From Priapulus caudatus (taxonomy: Eukaryota > Priapulida > Priapulimorpha > Priapulimorphida > Priapulidae), in assembly GCF_000485595.1 (NCBI RefSeq), contig NW_014577123.1, positions 31,466 through 66,442 of the forward strand: a DNA stretch of 34,977 nt, in the 5' to 3' direction. The number at the start of each line of letters is the position of its first letter. Positions within the stretch are counted from its first letter, which is position 1. Below are positions 11,775-21,848 of this stretch, in pieces. Below the pieces are notes generated by a model. The model saw nothing but the letters and a program-made list of their open reading frames with translations. It ran no database searches and was not told the DNA's origin. The translations under genes and the position numbers were made by a program.

Positions 11775-11854
11775 TAGTGTTAAGATTAAGTAAGATTAGT
11801 TAGTGTTAAGATTAGTGTTAGTATTAAGGGTTAGGGTTAGGGTTAGGGTTAGGG
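11775..11854 (+). repeat. Interstitial telomeric repeat (TTAGGG)4, copy 1
   Basis: Four perfect TTAGGG units plus a half unit (11828-11854) are preceded by a degenerate run of TTAAG/TTAG motifs from 11775. The G-rich strand is on plus. TTAGGG is the canonical telomere motif of vertebrates and many invertebrates. It lies between two blocks of the same 18-bp minisatellite. Confidence 0.93.
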
Positions 11855-11911
11855 AAATAAGGGTATAATAATATAATAATATAGGGAAATGATTATAAAC
11901 GCCTTGTGCAG

Positions 11912-11936
11912 TGACGTCATAAGACGTGATCACGTG
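11912..11936. promoter_or_regulatory. CRE plus E-box motif pair, copy 1
   Basis: A perfect CRE palindrome TGACGTCA (11912-11919) is followed by the palindrome ACGTGATCACGT (11924-11935), overlapping an E-box CACGTG (11931-11936). Both motifs survive in copy 2 (17455-17480) despite nearby indels. No adjacent gene is visible, so function is speculative. Confidence 0.35.
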
Positions 11937-11964
11937 CCCTCAATCGACACCTGGGGGAAAGTGA

Positions 11965-12152
11965 CACCCGTTACACACGAGGGGGGACAGTATACACACG
12001 TGGAGGAAGTTACATAGTATACGAGGGGGCAGTTACACACGAGGAGGGCAGTTACATACGAGGAGGGCAGTTACATACGGGGGGACAGTATACACGCGTG
12101 GAGGAAGTTACATACGAGGGGCAGTTATGTACGAGGGGCAGTTACATAGGAG

Positions 12153-12154
<2 letters not shown>
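11965..12154 (+). repeat. 18-bp minisatellite block 2, copy 1
   Basis: About ten units of the same GGGGGCAGTTACATACGA family. It runs directly into the GA tract of copy 2 at ACATAGGAGGGG/AGAGAG, forming the duplication junction. Confidence 0.95.

Positions 12155-12203
<49 letters not shown>
12155..12203. repeat. (GA)n tract at duplication junction
   Basis: A pure GA tract fused directly to the 18-bp minisatellite. The GGGG/AGAG purine transition is the only visible breakpoint microhomology. Confidence 0.93.
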
Positions 12204-12204
<1 letters not shown>

Positions 12205-13916
12205 ATATGTGCGTGCATCGTGGCTCCAAATGTTGGTCACATCGTTCATACAACCAGCGCAGAGACAACATGCGTGACCTATGAGAAAGTGGAACTATTT
12301 CTACTGTCTTTTGTACACGCTTGCTGTTCTTCGGTATGGGTTTTGGTTTGAGATATCTGGAATGATTCCACTCGAGGAAGGTAGCATATACAGCTCTGAA
12401 TCGTAACTAGGGTGCAATACACGACGCACGTATGGTTTTATTACGAGTTTTAAAAAGTGGGAAAAGTACGAAGTCTGTCCATCACTCTCTCGGGTGTTGG
12501 TTTGCGTCACCTCAGCTTCTTTATATAACCAGAAGACATTGACTCGCAAAGTGTTCGCTCGCACGTCGACGCGCGTCATTCCCACGCTGTCTTTTCTGCT
12601 GATGACGTACACGCATGACGCATGACGTATGATGGCAGCGTGTTTACACGTAGTGCCTGCCGCATACGTCTTCTCAGCTATCTGATTTAAAGCGTTAAAA
12701 GTAGAGCATTAATTCGCGGCCGCGTTTGCGTTCTAATGCAGAGCGACGGTGTGCGCTGCAGCGCTGGTGTTATAGAGCATAGGAGTCGTATAATGGTTGA
12801 TGTTTGCATAGAAGCGGTATTAGATAGTTAAATAAGCTTGTGCAGGTTGGCAGTATGACGCTGGTATGTATGTATGTGTGTGCGTGCGTGTGCGTGCGTG
12901 CATGCGTGCGTGTGTGTGCGTGTGTGTGCGTTTGTGTGTGTGTGTCGTTTGTGAACCTGTGTTAGTTCAACTGCGGTCATGCCCTTAACTTACCGTAATG
13001 AAATGCCACAACAACCGTCAGTATGAGCGCATTCGACCGCCCGTACGCGTGCGTGTGTGCGTGCGTCTGCGCGTGCATTCGTACGTTTGTCGGCCAGTGC
13101 GCGCGTGCGTGCGTACCTCCGTCGTCCCGTGCGCGCGCGTGCGTGCGCACGGGTTATAGTGCGAAATCAGTGAGTGGGTCAGAGTATGTTACTGTGTAAA
13201 CTACACTCAAACCGTATTAGCATCCGTATTTTAGCAGAATGCCGATAGAAAGCAGTCCGTCCATACCTGCGCGCATTTCTTTCACAAGCGCGTGTACAGT
13301 GCGGTGTGCGTGCCTTTGAGAAGCCGCCGCGAAAGTGTTGATGTATCAATAGAACAACACGGGACTGCAAGGTATTCTTTTCAACTAGCCTAATGATGCC
13401 GACGTCGCCATTCCGAAACAGCCCGCTATCGTTTCATGAAACCGCGGTTTGAATCACGATATGAAAAGCGTGCACGACATAATAGGCACCAACGACGTTA
13501 ATTAAAGCTTATTAATTACTGTGTGTCTGCGTGTGTTTGCTTCTTTGTTTACGAAGCAGACTAAGTATTGATTGACTAGCGGGCGCATGCAGAACGATGG
13601 AATTTCCTTTGTAAACAAAGGAATGTAAATCCACGCGCGTGCGAACAGCGTTGCGATGGACACACTCCCTCCTACGTCGTGACGCGTTCCTCTCCAGTCG
13701 CTGCAGAAGTTGTGATGCCGCCTGCGGGGATGCTGAGCGATGCAGCCTCCACCGCTCCTCCTCAGCTGCGATCCCCCCGCGCAGTAATGCGCACGCCCAA
13801 CCCCGCTTGATAAACATTAATTGGTTGATACAGGAACCTGAGCGCATCCGACTATGCAGAGCGTAGGGCGAGCGTGGAGTCCGAAAAAACACCCGCTATT
13901 GAAATGTCCGTCTTAA
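12204..13916. other. Copy 2 spacer with GT/GC microsatellites, no gene
   Basis: The counterpart of 6772-8469. It includes GTGCGTGC tracts at about 12870-12945 and 13045-13155. The frames differ from those of copy 1 because of scattered one-base indels, so no conserved reading frame is supported. Confidence 0.65.
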
Positions 13917-14607
13917 AGGAATAATAGGTCTATTGATTATGTAATATTGACGAATGCTAGAGTAACTGGCACCTTGTGTAGTTAATAAGTACATTACCTT
14001 ATTAGCAAACGCGTATTATGTTTGCTCCAATATCACTGCTGTTACGTTACAAACAAGACTTGAAATCGGTTGTTGATATGTATCAACGTATCATTTACGT
14101 GCCGTAAATGTCAGCCAGGAGTCAAGCGATGACGTAAACATTTGTGCGGCCCGTAGTTTTGGACGCCGGATGAAACAGGAAGGTGTCAGCGGTGTAACCA
14201 CCGGCATGGACTAAACATGCGGAATAGAGTAAACACACGTACTAATCACGGACGCACGTGGACAGCCCTGACAAAAAGTTTAATTATCACGAGCGTCCAT
14301 GTTTACGAAATCACTGATGATAGCATTGCGTACGCCGAGCATGCGTGCGGAAAATGTCCTGTGCACTATAAATCTGTATCACACCCGCTTCGCCGGCAGC
14401 GTTTGAAACTATAAACAACTTTGATGTGAACTTGATTTGAACTGTGGTTTTTGGACTGACGATTTCAATTAGACATTTCTTAGTAACACAGCAGTGATAT
14501 TGGACAAACTAATACGCGTTTGGCTATAAGGTAATGTACTTATTAACTACACAAGTGCCAGTTACTCTAGCTCGTAACATTGCATAATCAATGGACCTAT
14601 TATTCCT
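13917..14607. mobile_element. TTAA-flanked inverted-repeat element, copy 2
   Basis: Same element as 8470-9159, 691 bp, with TTAA at 13913-13916 and 14608-14611. Its left arm matches the reverse complement of the copy 1 right arm more closely than the copy 1 left arm does. It was duplicated with the unit and is not an independent insertion. Confidence 0.8.
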
Positions 14608-14611
14608 TTAA

Positions 14612-15181
14612 TAATTCATAACGTAACTTTTGCTTCACCCATAGAGAGCAATTAACCGTGCTCTATGTGGATTCGCCGTGAAATTAGATCTTTACGAACT
14701 CGCGACGTTTGGTAGCTGGCCGATGCGCGTCGGTATTGCGTGTTCATACCGGAAAATTGCATTAAAACAAGCGGTCAGTCTAACGTGCATTAGCGGAAAT
14801 GATGAATAAAACACTGTGCATAGTGCATCCCGTGGGAAGATCGATTCATTTTGTCTTGTGATGAGACGCATGAAAGGAAAGAGCGTTTGCATCGTCATGT
14901 TTCTGTCTGCTCAGACATACTTCAAAACACGCGCCCTGCCTCATGGCTTCATCTTATAGTGGCTGTCGCAGCGCGTGAAAAAAAGTTGTGAATGTCTAGT
15001 TATCCGTTTGACAGTAGCTACTCCTATTTCCCAGCAATCTGCTTGGATTAAGTAATAACTCACGGCAATGTATGAATAGTGCGCGATCCGTGTATCTTAG
15101 CTGAGAACAAAATTTGAATGTATTGGCTGTTGTCGTGAACATGTGAATAGTGAGTAAGCGTTGTGTAGCAGTACTCGTTAA
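14612..15181. other. Copy 2 spacer between transposon remnants
   Basis: The counterpart of 9164-9736, differing by scattered short indels. No gene is recognisable. Confidence 0.55.
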
Positions 15182-15977
15182 CTCTCCGTCCACACCGGGG
15201 TGGCGTCCTTACTGCGCTGCTACGGCGACGGAAAATGGGCAGAGCGCGCCAAGGTCGCCATAGCGTTGGTATAAGCGTGGTGGAAACGCCAGACATCGTG
15301 GTGTGGTCGCCATGGTCGCCATGATCGCCGAGTCACGGCGTTTGTTTTGAGCATGTTCAAAACAAACGCCAAAGTTTCGGCGATCTGAACTGGAACGCCG
15401 GTGAGAACGCGTGGGGTCGCCAAGTCGTCTTGAGACAAGCGTCGTACATCTCATAAACGTAGTACACGCGCAGTACACGCGTGGCAAACGCTGCGAAAAT
15501 GGGTAACATCTCTTCCAACGGCGAATTCATGGATTCTGTCTCATCCGATCTGCGATCTGTTTCATGCCGATCTGTCTCACCCACGGCCACGGCCCTCGGC
15601 CTCTGGTAGCGTTGTTTCTTCGGCTCGTTTTTCTACTCATATCAGCAAACGCACAACTATACAGTTAAAATTTCCGAAAATCTGACCAGCTAATATTATA
15701 TAGTCGCGGTCGAGAACGGGGTAGAAACGCCGTGAGGTCGCCGTGCAGTCGCGATACACGTAGAGACGCGTGTAAGGACCCCATGAGCGTGTTGAGAGCG
15801 CCGCGGGAACGCCGGTGATCGCCGTTGCCAAGCCCATAGATCTCAATAGCGTTTTTTTCAAGTTTGTAATTTGCTGGGACTTCTTTTCTCGCGTTGTGTT
15901 CGCGATTTGCCGGCGGATGTACAGTTTTCTGGTCGCCGTACGGTCGCGGATGGTCGCCCGCCGGGTGGCGGGCGGTA
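15182..15977. mobile_element. TAA-flanked, Harbinger-like element, copy 2
   Basis: Same element as 9737-10523. The left terminus reads CTCTCCGTCCACACCGG and the right terminus GCCGGGTGGCGGGCGGTA, so both termini are altered relative to copy 1. The internal GGTCGCC repeats and the hairpin are retained. Confidence 0.6.
15337..15370. other. Internal hairpin of TAA element, copy 2
   Basis: Perfect 14-bp arms GGCGTTTGTTTTGA and TCAAAACAAACGCC with a 6-nt GCATGT loop. Confidence 0.88.
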
Positions 15978-16035
15978 TAGACATGCATCCAGTTCCCAAC
16001 TGTTGCTGCTCGTGCACTCCAATCCGTCCACCCGC

Positions 16036-16395
16036 CACACACCGCACTCACACGCCACCCCCCCCCCCACCACTCACGCGACCGCACGCCTCGCACAGCA
16101 CGCACCGCCACGTATCTACATTCCTATCTCTACAAGCGTATGATTCACAGAAATTCGCGGACACACACACGCTGGCACCACACGCTCAACACACGCACAC
16201 ACGCATGCACACACTACACGCCGAACACCAGCCCACACTGAGCACAAACCATGAATACGAAACTCGCACCACAGCGCGAACGCGACACACGACACTCATG
16301 CACGCGCACTGACGCATTACAGCACCAACCACAAGCACGCACGCACGGACGCACTCGCACGCACGCACGCACGCAACGCACCGCACACATACGGG
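16036..16395. repeat. Compound CA/CGCA microsatellite, copy 2
   Basis: The counterpart of 10578-10912 but much more irregular (extra C and A bases, C-run CCCCCCCCC near 16060). The irregularity is in line with accumulated indel errors or rapid slippage. Confidence 0.88.
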
Positions 16396-17044
16396 ACACG
16401 CAGAGAAGAGTCATGCGCACTCAAGGCGAGGAATATAGCTGCAATAAGAACACGCGCGTCGCGGGCACGTGGCAATCAGCGTAAGTGCTCGCCCGCTTAC
16501 GCTAATATCATAGTTAGAAACTGGATTGCTCGGAGCGCTGCTGTGCGTAAACTCCATGCTGACAGTATATAGGATGGAGAATAGAGAGCGGATGTAGCTG
16601 CCGAGATAAGCATCATAGTTTTGGTATACATCTCGATCATTTGTAGTCGCACGCAGGGACTGCGCTCCACGGCGTTTTACATATTGATACCGTAGAGCAT
16701 CGATCGCGTAAACGTGTTACCGCCAGGGATCCGGCCATCTGGCCCATGCGTGGTCGTCGTACGGCAGTAGGTGTTCTTTTCTGACGTCCATGATGCTTGG
16801 TACCGCTTGCGGATTTATTCATATTTCTTTTATAAGCCTTCGTATCTTTAATTAGGTTGGCATCGGAATGATTTTGCACGAAGCGGGGTCAATCTATAGA
16901 TAATAGTACGCGTGGCAACACACGGGTGGTTGGAACGCCAGATCCGATGACCTACTCATAATTACTGAGTGACCATACTGTATTAAACTCGGCTCGTTGG
17001 GACATTAAACGGTGCGCACGTAAGCAGGTGCAGTTTACGCACGA
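16396..17044. other. Copy 2 spacer, no gene
   Basis: The counterpart of 10913-11499, with frequent one-base indels against it. No feature beyond the duplication itself is seen. Confidence 0.55.
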
Positions 17045-17260
17045 TGGGGGCAGTCACTCAGAGGGGGGGCAGTTATGTACGAGGGCGGCAGTTACACAAG
17101 AAGGGGGAACAATTCACAGCACTGGAGGAAGTTACACACGAGGGTGACAGTTATAACACACGTGAGGAACGTACATACGAGCGGACCAGTTATGTACGAG
17201 CGCGCAGTTACATAAGAGGGGGCACTTATGACGCACGAAGGCGGCAGTTACACACGGGAT
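17045..17260 (+). repeat. 18-bp minisatellite block 1, copy 2
   Basis: The counterpart of 11500-11726, followed by the C-run at about 17266-17275. Units carry more irregular insertions than in copy 1. Confidence 0.93.
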
Positions 17261-17317
17261 AACTCCCCCCCCCCGCCGGCGGTAGATGACGGGTGCCGCT
17301 ACCGTGCCACCACTAGG

Positions 17318-17397
17318 TGTAAGATTAAGTAAATTTAGTTTAGTGTTAAGATTCAGTCGTTAAGTATTAAGTTACGGAGTTAGGGTTAGGGTTAGGG
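17318..17397 (+). repeat. Interstitial telomeric repeat, copy 2
   Basis: Three perfect TTAGGG units (17380-17397) follow a corrupted unit (TTACGGAG) and the same degenerate TTAAG/TTAG leader as in copy 1. Confidence 0.9.
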
Positions 17398-17454
17398 AAA
17401 TAATGGGTATAATAATATAGATAATATAGGAAATTATATAAACGCCTTGTGCAG

Positions 17455-17480
17455 TGACGTCAATAAGACGAGATCACGTG
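17455..17480. promoter_or_regulatory. CRE plus E-box motif pair, copy 2
   Basis: TGACGTCA (17455-17462) and CACGTG (17475-17480) are both intact. The larger ACGTGATCACGT palindrome of copy 1 is altered here to ACGAGATCACGT. Confidence 0.33.
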
Positions 17481-17504
17481 CCCATCGACGCCCGGGGGAC
17501 AAGT

Positions 17505-19065
17505 GAGCACCCATTACACACGAGGGGGACAGTATACACACGTGGAGGGAAGTTACATACGAGGGTGCAGTTACACAACGAGGAGGGCAGTTACATACGA
17601 TGAGGGCAGTTACATACGGGGGGACAGTATACACGCGTGGAGGAAGTTACATACGAGGGGCAGTTATGTACGAGGGGCAGTTACATAGGAGGGGGCAGTT
17701 ACACACGAGGGGCCAGTTACATACGAGGGGGCAGTTACATACGAGGGCAGTATACAACACGTGCGGAAGTTACATATCGAGAGGGCAGTTATGTACGGGG
17801 GCAGTCTACATAGGAGGGGCAGTTACACACGAGGGGCCGTTACATACGGATGGGGGCAGTTAACACACGAGAGTGGCAGTTATGTACCGAGGGGTAGCGT
17901 TACATACCAGGGACAGTTCACATACGCGGGCGGCAGTTACATTACGACGGGGGCAGTTATGTCGGAAGGGCATATCTACAGGGCGGGCAGTTACATTACT
18001 GAGGGGGGCAGTCACAACGAGGGGGCAGTTACATACTACGCGAACAGGTCAGCATACGAGGGGGCAGTATACACCCGAGCGGCCAGTTACATACCCAGGG
18101 ACAGTACATACGAGGGGCAGTTACATTGACGAGGGGGCAGTTTTAGTAGCGAAGGGGCAGTTATCATACCCAGGGGGCAGTTACATCGAGGGGCAGTGCA
18201 CGATGACCAGGGGACAGACACAAGTGGTACGAGGCCAGTTACACCGAGAGGGCGTTACACACCGAAGGGCAGTTATGTACAAAGGGCATACATACCTAAG
18301 GATAGTCCATACGAGGGGGCATTACATACGAGGGGGGCAGTACTACTCCCAAGACAGTACACTATACAAGGGGAAGTTACATACGAGGGGGCAGTTATGT
18401 CGAAGGGGCAGTCACAATACGCAGAGGCGGCCAGTTACACACGAGGGGGCAGAGTTACACACGAAGGGCAGTTCATGTACGAGAAGAGGCAGTACATACA
18501 GGGGATTAGTCATACGAGTGGGCCAGTTACATACGAGGGGGCAGTTACATACGAGGGGGCAGTTACACACGAGAGGGCAGTTATGTACGAGGGGCAAAAT
18601 CGGAACTCACAACAGGCGAGTAGTACATACGAGGGGGCAGTTGCTACGAGGGGGCAGTTCAATACCAGGACGATAGCTGAACAGGAGGGCTAGTCACAAT
18701 CGAGGGCGAGTTAACAATCAACGAGGGGGGCAGTTACATACCAGGGACAGTCACATACAAGGGGGAAGTTACATACGAGGGGGGCAGTTATGTACGAAGG
18801 GGCAGTCACATACCAGGGACAGTCACATACGAGGGGGCAGTTATGTACGAAGGGGCAGTTACATACCAGGGACAGTCACATACGAGGGGGCAGTTACATA
18901 CGAGGGGGCAGTTATGTACGAAAGGGCAGTCACATAACAGGGACAGTCACATACGAGGGGAGCAGTTACATACGAGGGAGGTAGTTACATACCAGGGACA
19001 GTCACATACAAGGGGGAGGGTAGTTACATACGAGGGGGACAGTTACGCATGAGGGGGCACTTAAC
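17505..19065 (+). repeat. Long 18-bp minisatellite array (about 85 units)
   Basis: Roughly 1.55 kb of GGGGGCAGTTACATACGA-family units, continuing past the end of copy 2. At least four unit types are visible: ACATACGA, TGTACGA (17 bp), ACACACGA and CACATACCAGGGA. Between about 18730 and 19010 these alternate in a repeated order, suggesting higher-order units of several monomers. The G-run every 17-18 bp gives strong G/C strand asymmetry. Open frames of up to 267 codons read as Gly-Gln-Leu-His-Thr-Arg repeats and are artefacts. Confidence 0.96.
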
Positions 19066-19531
19066 CACATCCGAGTTGATTCGGACAGAAAGTCATCACG
19101 TGTATCTGAAACTGAAATAGATGCGCGCGCATTCCCGACGGCATTCTGCCTTCATCAGTCGAGCATTTTGCCCCGTTCGAGCAGAAAGGTTAGCTGCAGC
19201 GTCGCTTATTCGATGTCGTCGCCATTAAAAGCCTGTCCCGGCGCGCGACGTCGGTCGGTCGGCTAGTGGTGGTGGTGGTGGTGGGGGGGAGCACTCGAGT
19301 TGTTCTCCCCGGTGTACCTGGCACGCCCTGTCAGTCGGATAAAACGCAAACGGATTCATCGATCCGCTCTGGTTTTCTGAGAAATGCGGGAAACATCGCT
19401 CGGCCAGCGATGACATCATTTCTTTCATCAGGGCTACCATCGCGAATGATTACGCTAGCAATATGGGGTTAGGAATAGAAATTTAAAACAAAATCAGTAT
19501 GGTGCGTTACAATCTTGTGCGATATTCCGTC
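19066..19531. other. Spacer with short GGT run
   Basis: Unique sequence to the right of the minisatellite, containing a (GGT)n run with a G-tract at about 19266-19288. No gene is recognisable. Confidence 0.55.
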
Positions 19532-19694
19532 GTTAAGCACGCCATCTGTCGGCGTTGAGCGCGCGCCCTGCCGGCGTTAAGCACACCCTCTGCTTGCGTT
19601 AAGTGCGCCACCTGCTGGCGTTAGCGCGCCCCCTGTCGGCGTTAAGCACGCCCTCTGCCTGCATTAAGCGCGCCCCCTGCCGGCGTTAAGCACG
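19532..19694 (-). repeat. 22-bp minisatellite of CTCF-core-like units
   Basis: Seven full units (22 bp each, one 21 bp) plus a 10-bp partial unit start at 19532, 19554, 19576, 19598, 19620, 19641, 19663 and 19685. On the minus strand units resemble the CTCF core CCASYAGRKGGCRS: unit 4 gives CCAGCAGGTGGCGC (14/14) and unit 7 gives CCGGCAGGGGGCGC (13/14), with others by eye at about 10-12/14. Two unit types, GCAC..TCTG and GCGC..CCTG, alternate A-B-A-B-B-A-B-A, a 44-bp dimer with one break. The repeat is certain; CTCF binding is inference. Confidence 0.9.
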
Positions 19695-20734
19695 AATAGC
19701 TAGAAGCGAGTGCTGTCAGAGCGTGGGAGATGCTAATGCGCTGTGAAGACCATACGCTGATAGCTGTTGACACTTTTTCTACCAGCTGATTAACAATAAA
19801 TAATAATTGAGCAGAACGCGAAATTGCAGCGTGCCCCGGTGATGGCTGTCATTTGTTGTGGTTTCCATTTTGCCTGTGCTTGCACTGTAGTCATGGTTTG
19901 TATACCACATATACTACCATTTCCTAGAATTCTCCTCGATTTTAAACCAGAATGGTTCCTGCTAATCAATCTGGCAGCTAATAATCCACCGTGGTTTTTT
20001 GAGAATATCTCGTGCAAAGTCTATTCATCTCTTTAAATCAATATACGACAGAATCGCATTCCGGTATCGTGTGCTATTAGACTGAATCCCTTTTGAGCAG
20101 GCAGTATGTGCGTGCTCATAAAGCGAATGTATAATATACACAAGCGCGTGTATGTATAGTGGTACGTCTGAACTGCCTGTATGCCTGTCGGCACCTTTTA
20201 AAGATTAGAATACCTTCTGATGGAGGGAATGTCATAAAGGGCATTGCTGTTAGTTTTAATGCAAAGGCCACTTGCTTTTACATAATGGCATGCCGTTATA
20301 TCAGTTTACGTGCGCTCTTATAACTGGTCGGATAGAAATGAGAAAAGTCTGATTAAACACACTAACTATTTAATTGAAAAATGCATTAAACCCACTTCCA
20401 TGATCACGTTCCCTATTATGACATCACGCAAAGCACATGGCTGACTTTCCATTGCCTATTACTTGTATGTTTTGCCGTATAGAATTCTGACAGGGGCAGA
20501 TCTGTTGTCGGCAAGCGGCAATCTAAATGGCGCATGTTAAAATACGTTTCCGTGTGTTTAGAAAAGCCACGTGCTTCATATGTCAGCTTTCTCTGTAGCT
20601 CGCACTCGTCTGTTAGTGTATGCAGCTAGATGTTAGGTAGTTTTAAGAATTAGTGATAGGTGATTCTCGACATTCCGTATTAGGCAGTTAAAGCTCCATA
20701 ATGGCGAGGGTTATTAGTGAGCGCCTTTTCTTAC
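19695..20734. other. Spacer without supported gene
   Basis: About 1 kb of mixed, partly AT-rich sequence. A 70-codon plus frame (19824-20036) is hydrophobic and Cys/Pro-containing but is not recognisable and is overlapped by a similar minus frame. No repeats or RNA genes are seen. Confidence 0.5.
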
Positions 20735-21233
20735 TATTGAGTGCATGTGCTGTGTGTGCAGTGTGTTTGAGGCGTCAGTGCGCGCGCGCGTGTGTGTGTG
20801 CGCAGTGTGCTGTGTGTCGCGCGCGTGTGTGTTGCGCTGTGTGCGTGTCCGTGCGCGCGTGTGCTGTGCGCGGGTGTGAGTGTGTCGCGCCGCGTGCGTC
20901 GCTGTGAGGCGCGCTGTTGCGTCGTGCCGTCAGTGTGTGTGTGTGTGTGTGTGTGTGTGTTGTTGTGTGTTTGTGGTGGTATGTGTGGGTTCGTGTGTGT
21001 TGTGTGAGTGTGGTGGGGCGGGCCGTGGGGGTGTGTGTGTGTCGGTCTGTGGTGAGTGTGTGTGTGTGTATGTGTGTGCTGGGTGTGCTGGTGTGTGTGT
21101 GGTGCTGTGTGTGTGTGTGTTGTGTGTTTATGCGTCTGTGTGTCGTGTGGGGGGAGTGTGAGTGTGAGTGTGTGCGTGATGTGTGTGTGTGTGTTTGTTG
21201 TGTGTGTGTGTGTGTGGGCATGCGCGCGTGTGT

Positions 21234-21276
<43 letters not shown>

Positions 21277-21335
21277 NNNNNNNNNNGTGCCATTGTGTGT
21301 GTGTGGTGTGTGTGTCGTGATGTGCGTGTCGTGCG
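20735..21335. repeat. GT-rich microsatellite domain, left part
   Basis: About 600 bp of G/T-dominated sequence (TGTGTG with GCGCGC patches), ending in pure (GT)n on both sides of an assembly gap. All frames are open as Cys/Val on plus and His/Thr on minus. It is not coding. Confidence 0.93.
21277..21286. other. Assembly gap (10 N)
   Basis: Ten consecutive N inside (GT)n. A round number within a microsatellite suggests a nominal gap of unknown true size. Confidence 1.
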
Positions 21336-21848
21336 TGCGTCGTGTGCGGTGTGTGCTGTGCGTTGTCGTTACGTGTGTGCGTCTGCATGCCGCAGGCCTT
21401 ATGTTGTGCGCGTTGTGCGATGCGTGCTCGAGGCGTCTGCATGCGTCACGCTTATGTGTGCTGCGTTTTCCGTGCGTTGCTCGTGCGAGCTGTGCGCATT
21501 TGTGCCGCTGCGTGCTTGCTGTGCGTGCGTTGTGTGCTGTGCCGTTCTGCGTGGCTGTGCAACATGTTGTTGCGTGCGTCGCGAGCGTGCGTCATCTGTG
21601 CTCTTCTGTCTGGGCTTTCGCAGCTTCTCTCCCTACACAGGTTTGTGGCGACGTTGCTGACGGTGTTACGAGGGAGGGCGTGAGACTGCCAGGACTGCAG
21701 TCTCTCCCCCCCCAGCACTGGCCAGCGGGGTCTGACAGCGCCACCGTGTATTGTGATACTAGGCGTCTAAATTGAATGGAGTAGTAGCGCGGCAGCATTA
21801 GTATTGAACCGGTTGCTCCGCGATCAACTCAACGTTCTCATTAGTGGC
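21336..21848. other. GTGC-rich transition, then spacer
   Basis: TGCGTGC-rich sequence fades by about 21600 into unique DNA with a C-run at about 21707-21713. No gene is recognisable. Frames running in from the GT domain end here. Confidence 0.55.

Larger units (their letters stand above)
6700..12154 (+). repeat. Tandem duplication unit, copy 1 (about 5.46 kb)
   Basis: The whole block recurs at 12155-17695 in the same order and orientation: GA tract, about 1.7 kb of spacer with GT/GC tracts, TTAA element, spacer, TAA element, CA tract, spacer, minisatellite, C-tract, telomere-type repeat, CRE/E-box and minisatellite. Long identical stretches are broken mainly by one- or two-base indels. The right boundary is the switch from minisatellite (ACATAGGAGGGG) to AGAGAG at 12155. 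Direction is arbitrary, given as plus because the copies are head to tail. It contains no recognisable transposase or reverse transcriptase. Confidence 0.97.
12155..17695 (+). repeat. Tandem duplication unit, copy 2 (about 5.54 kb)
   Basis: A head-to-tail second copy of 6700-12154, with every component in the same order. The last 60-70 bp before the junction are almost identical in both copies. Copy 1 then switches to GA, while copy 2 continues in minisatellite (17687 onward). In about 430 bp aligned by eye (8121-8550 against the matching stretch from about 13556) I counted roughly 18-20 short indels but only about three to five substitutions. Confidence 0.97.

Noticed and set aside
11828-17397. 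Two TTAGGG blocks as evidence of a telomere-telomere fusion
   Set aside because: Both blocks have the same orientation and are parts of one tandem duplication. A fusion would give TTAGGG facing CCCTAA.
17873-18676. 267-codon plus-strand frame that looks like a repeat protein (Gly-Gln-Leu-His-Thr-Arg)
   Set aside because: It is the translation of an 18-bp minisatellite. Equal-quality frames occur in other phases, and frame continuity breaks at 17-bp units.
17505-19065. Minisatellite considered as a CRISPR array
   Set aside because: The units are contiguous 17-18-bp repeats with no unique spacers, in a eukaryotic context with no cas genes.
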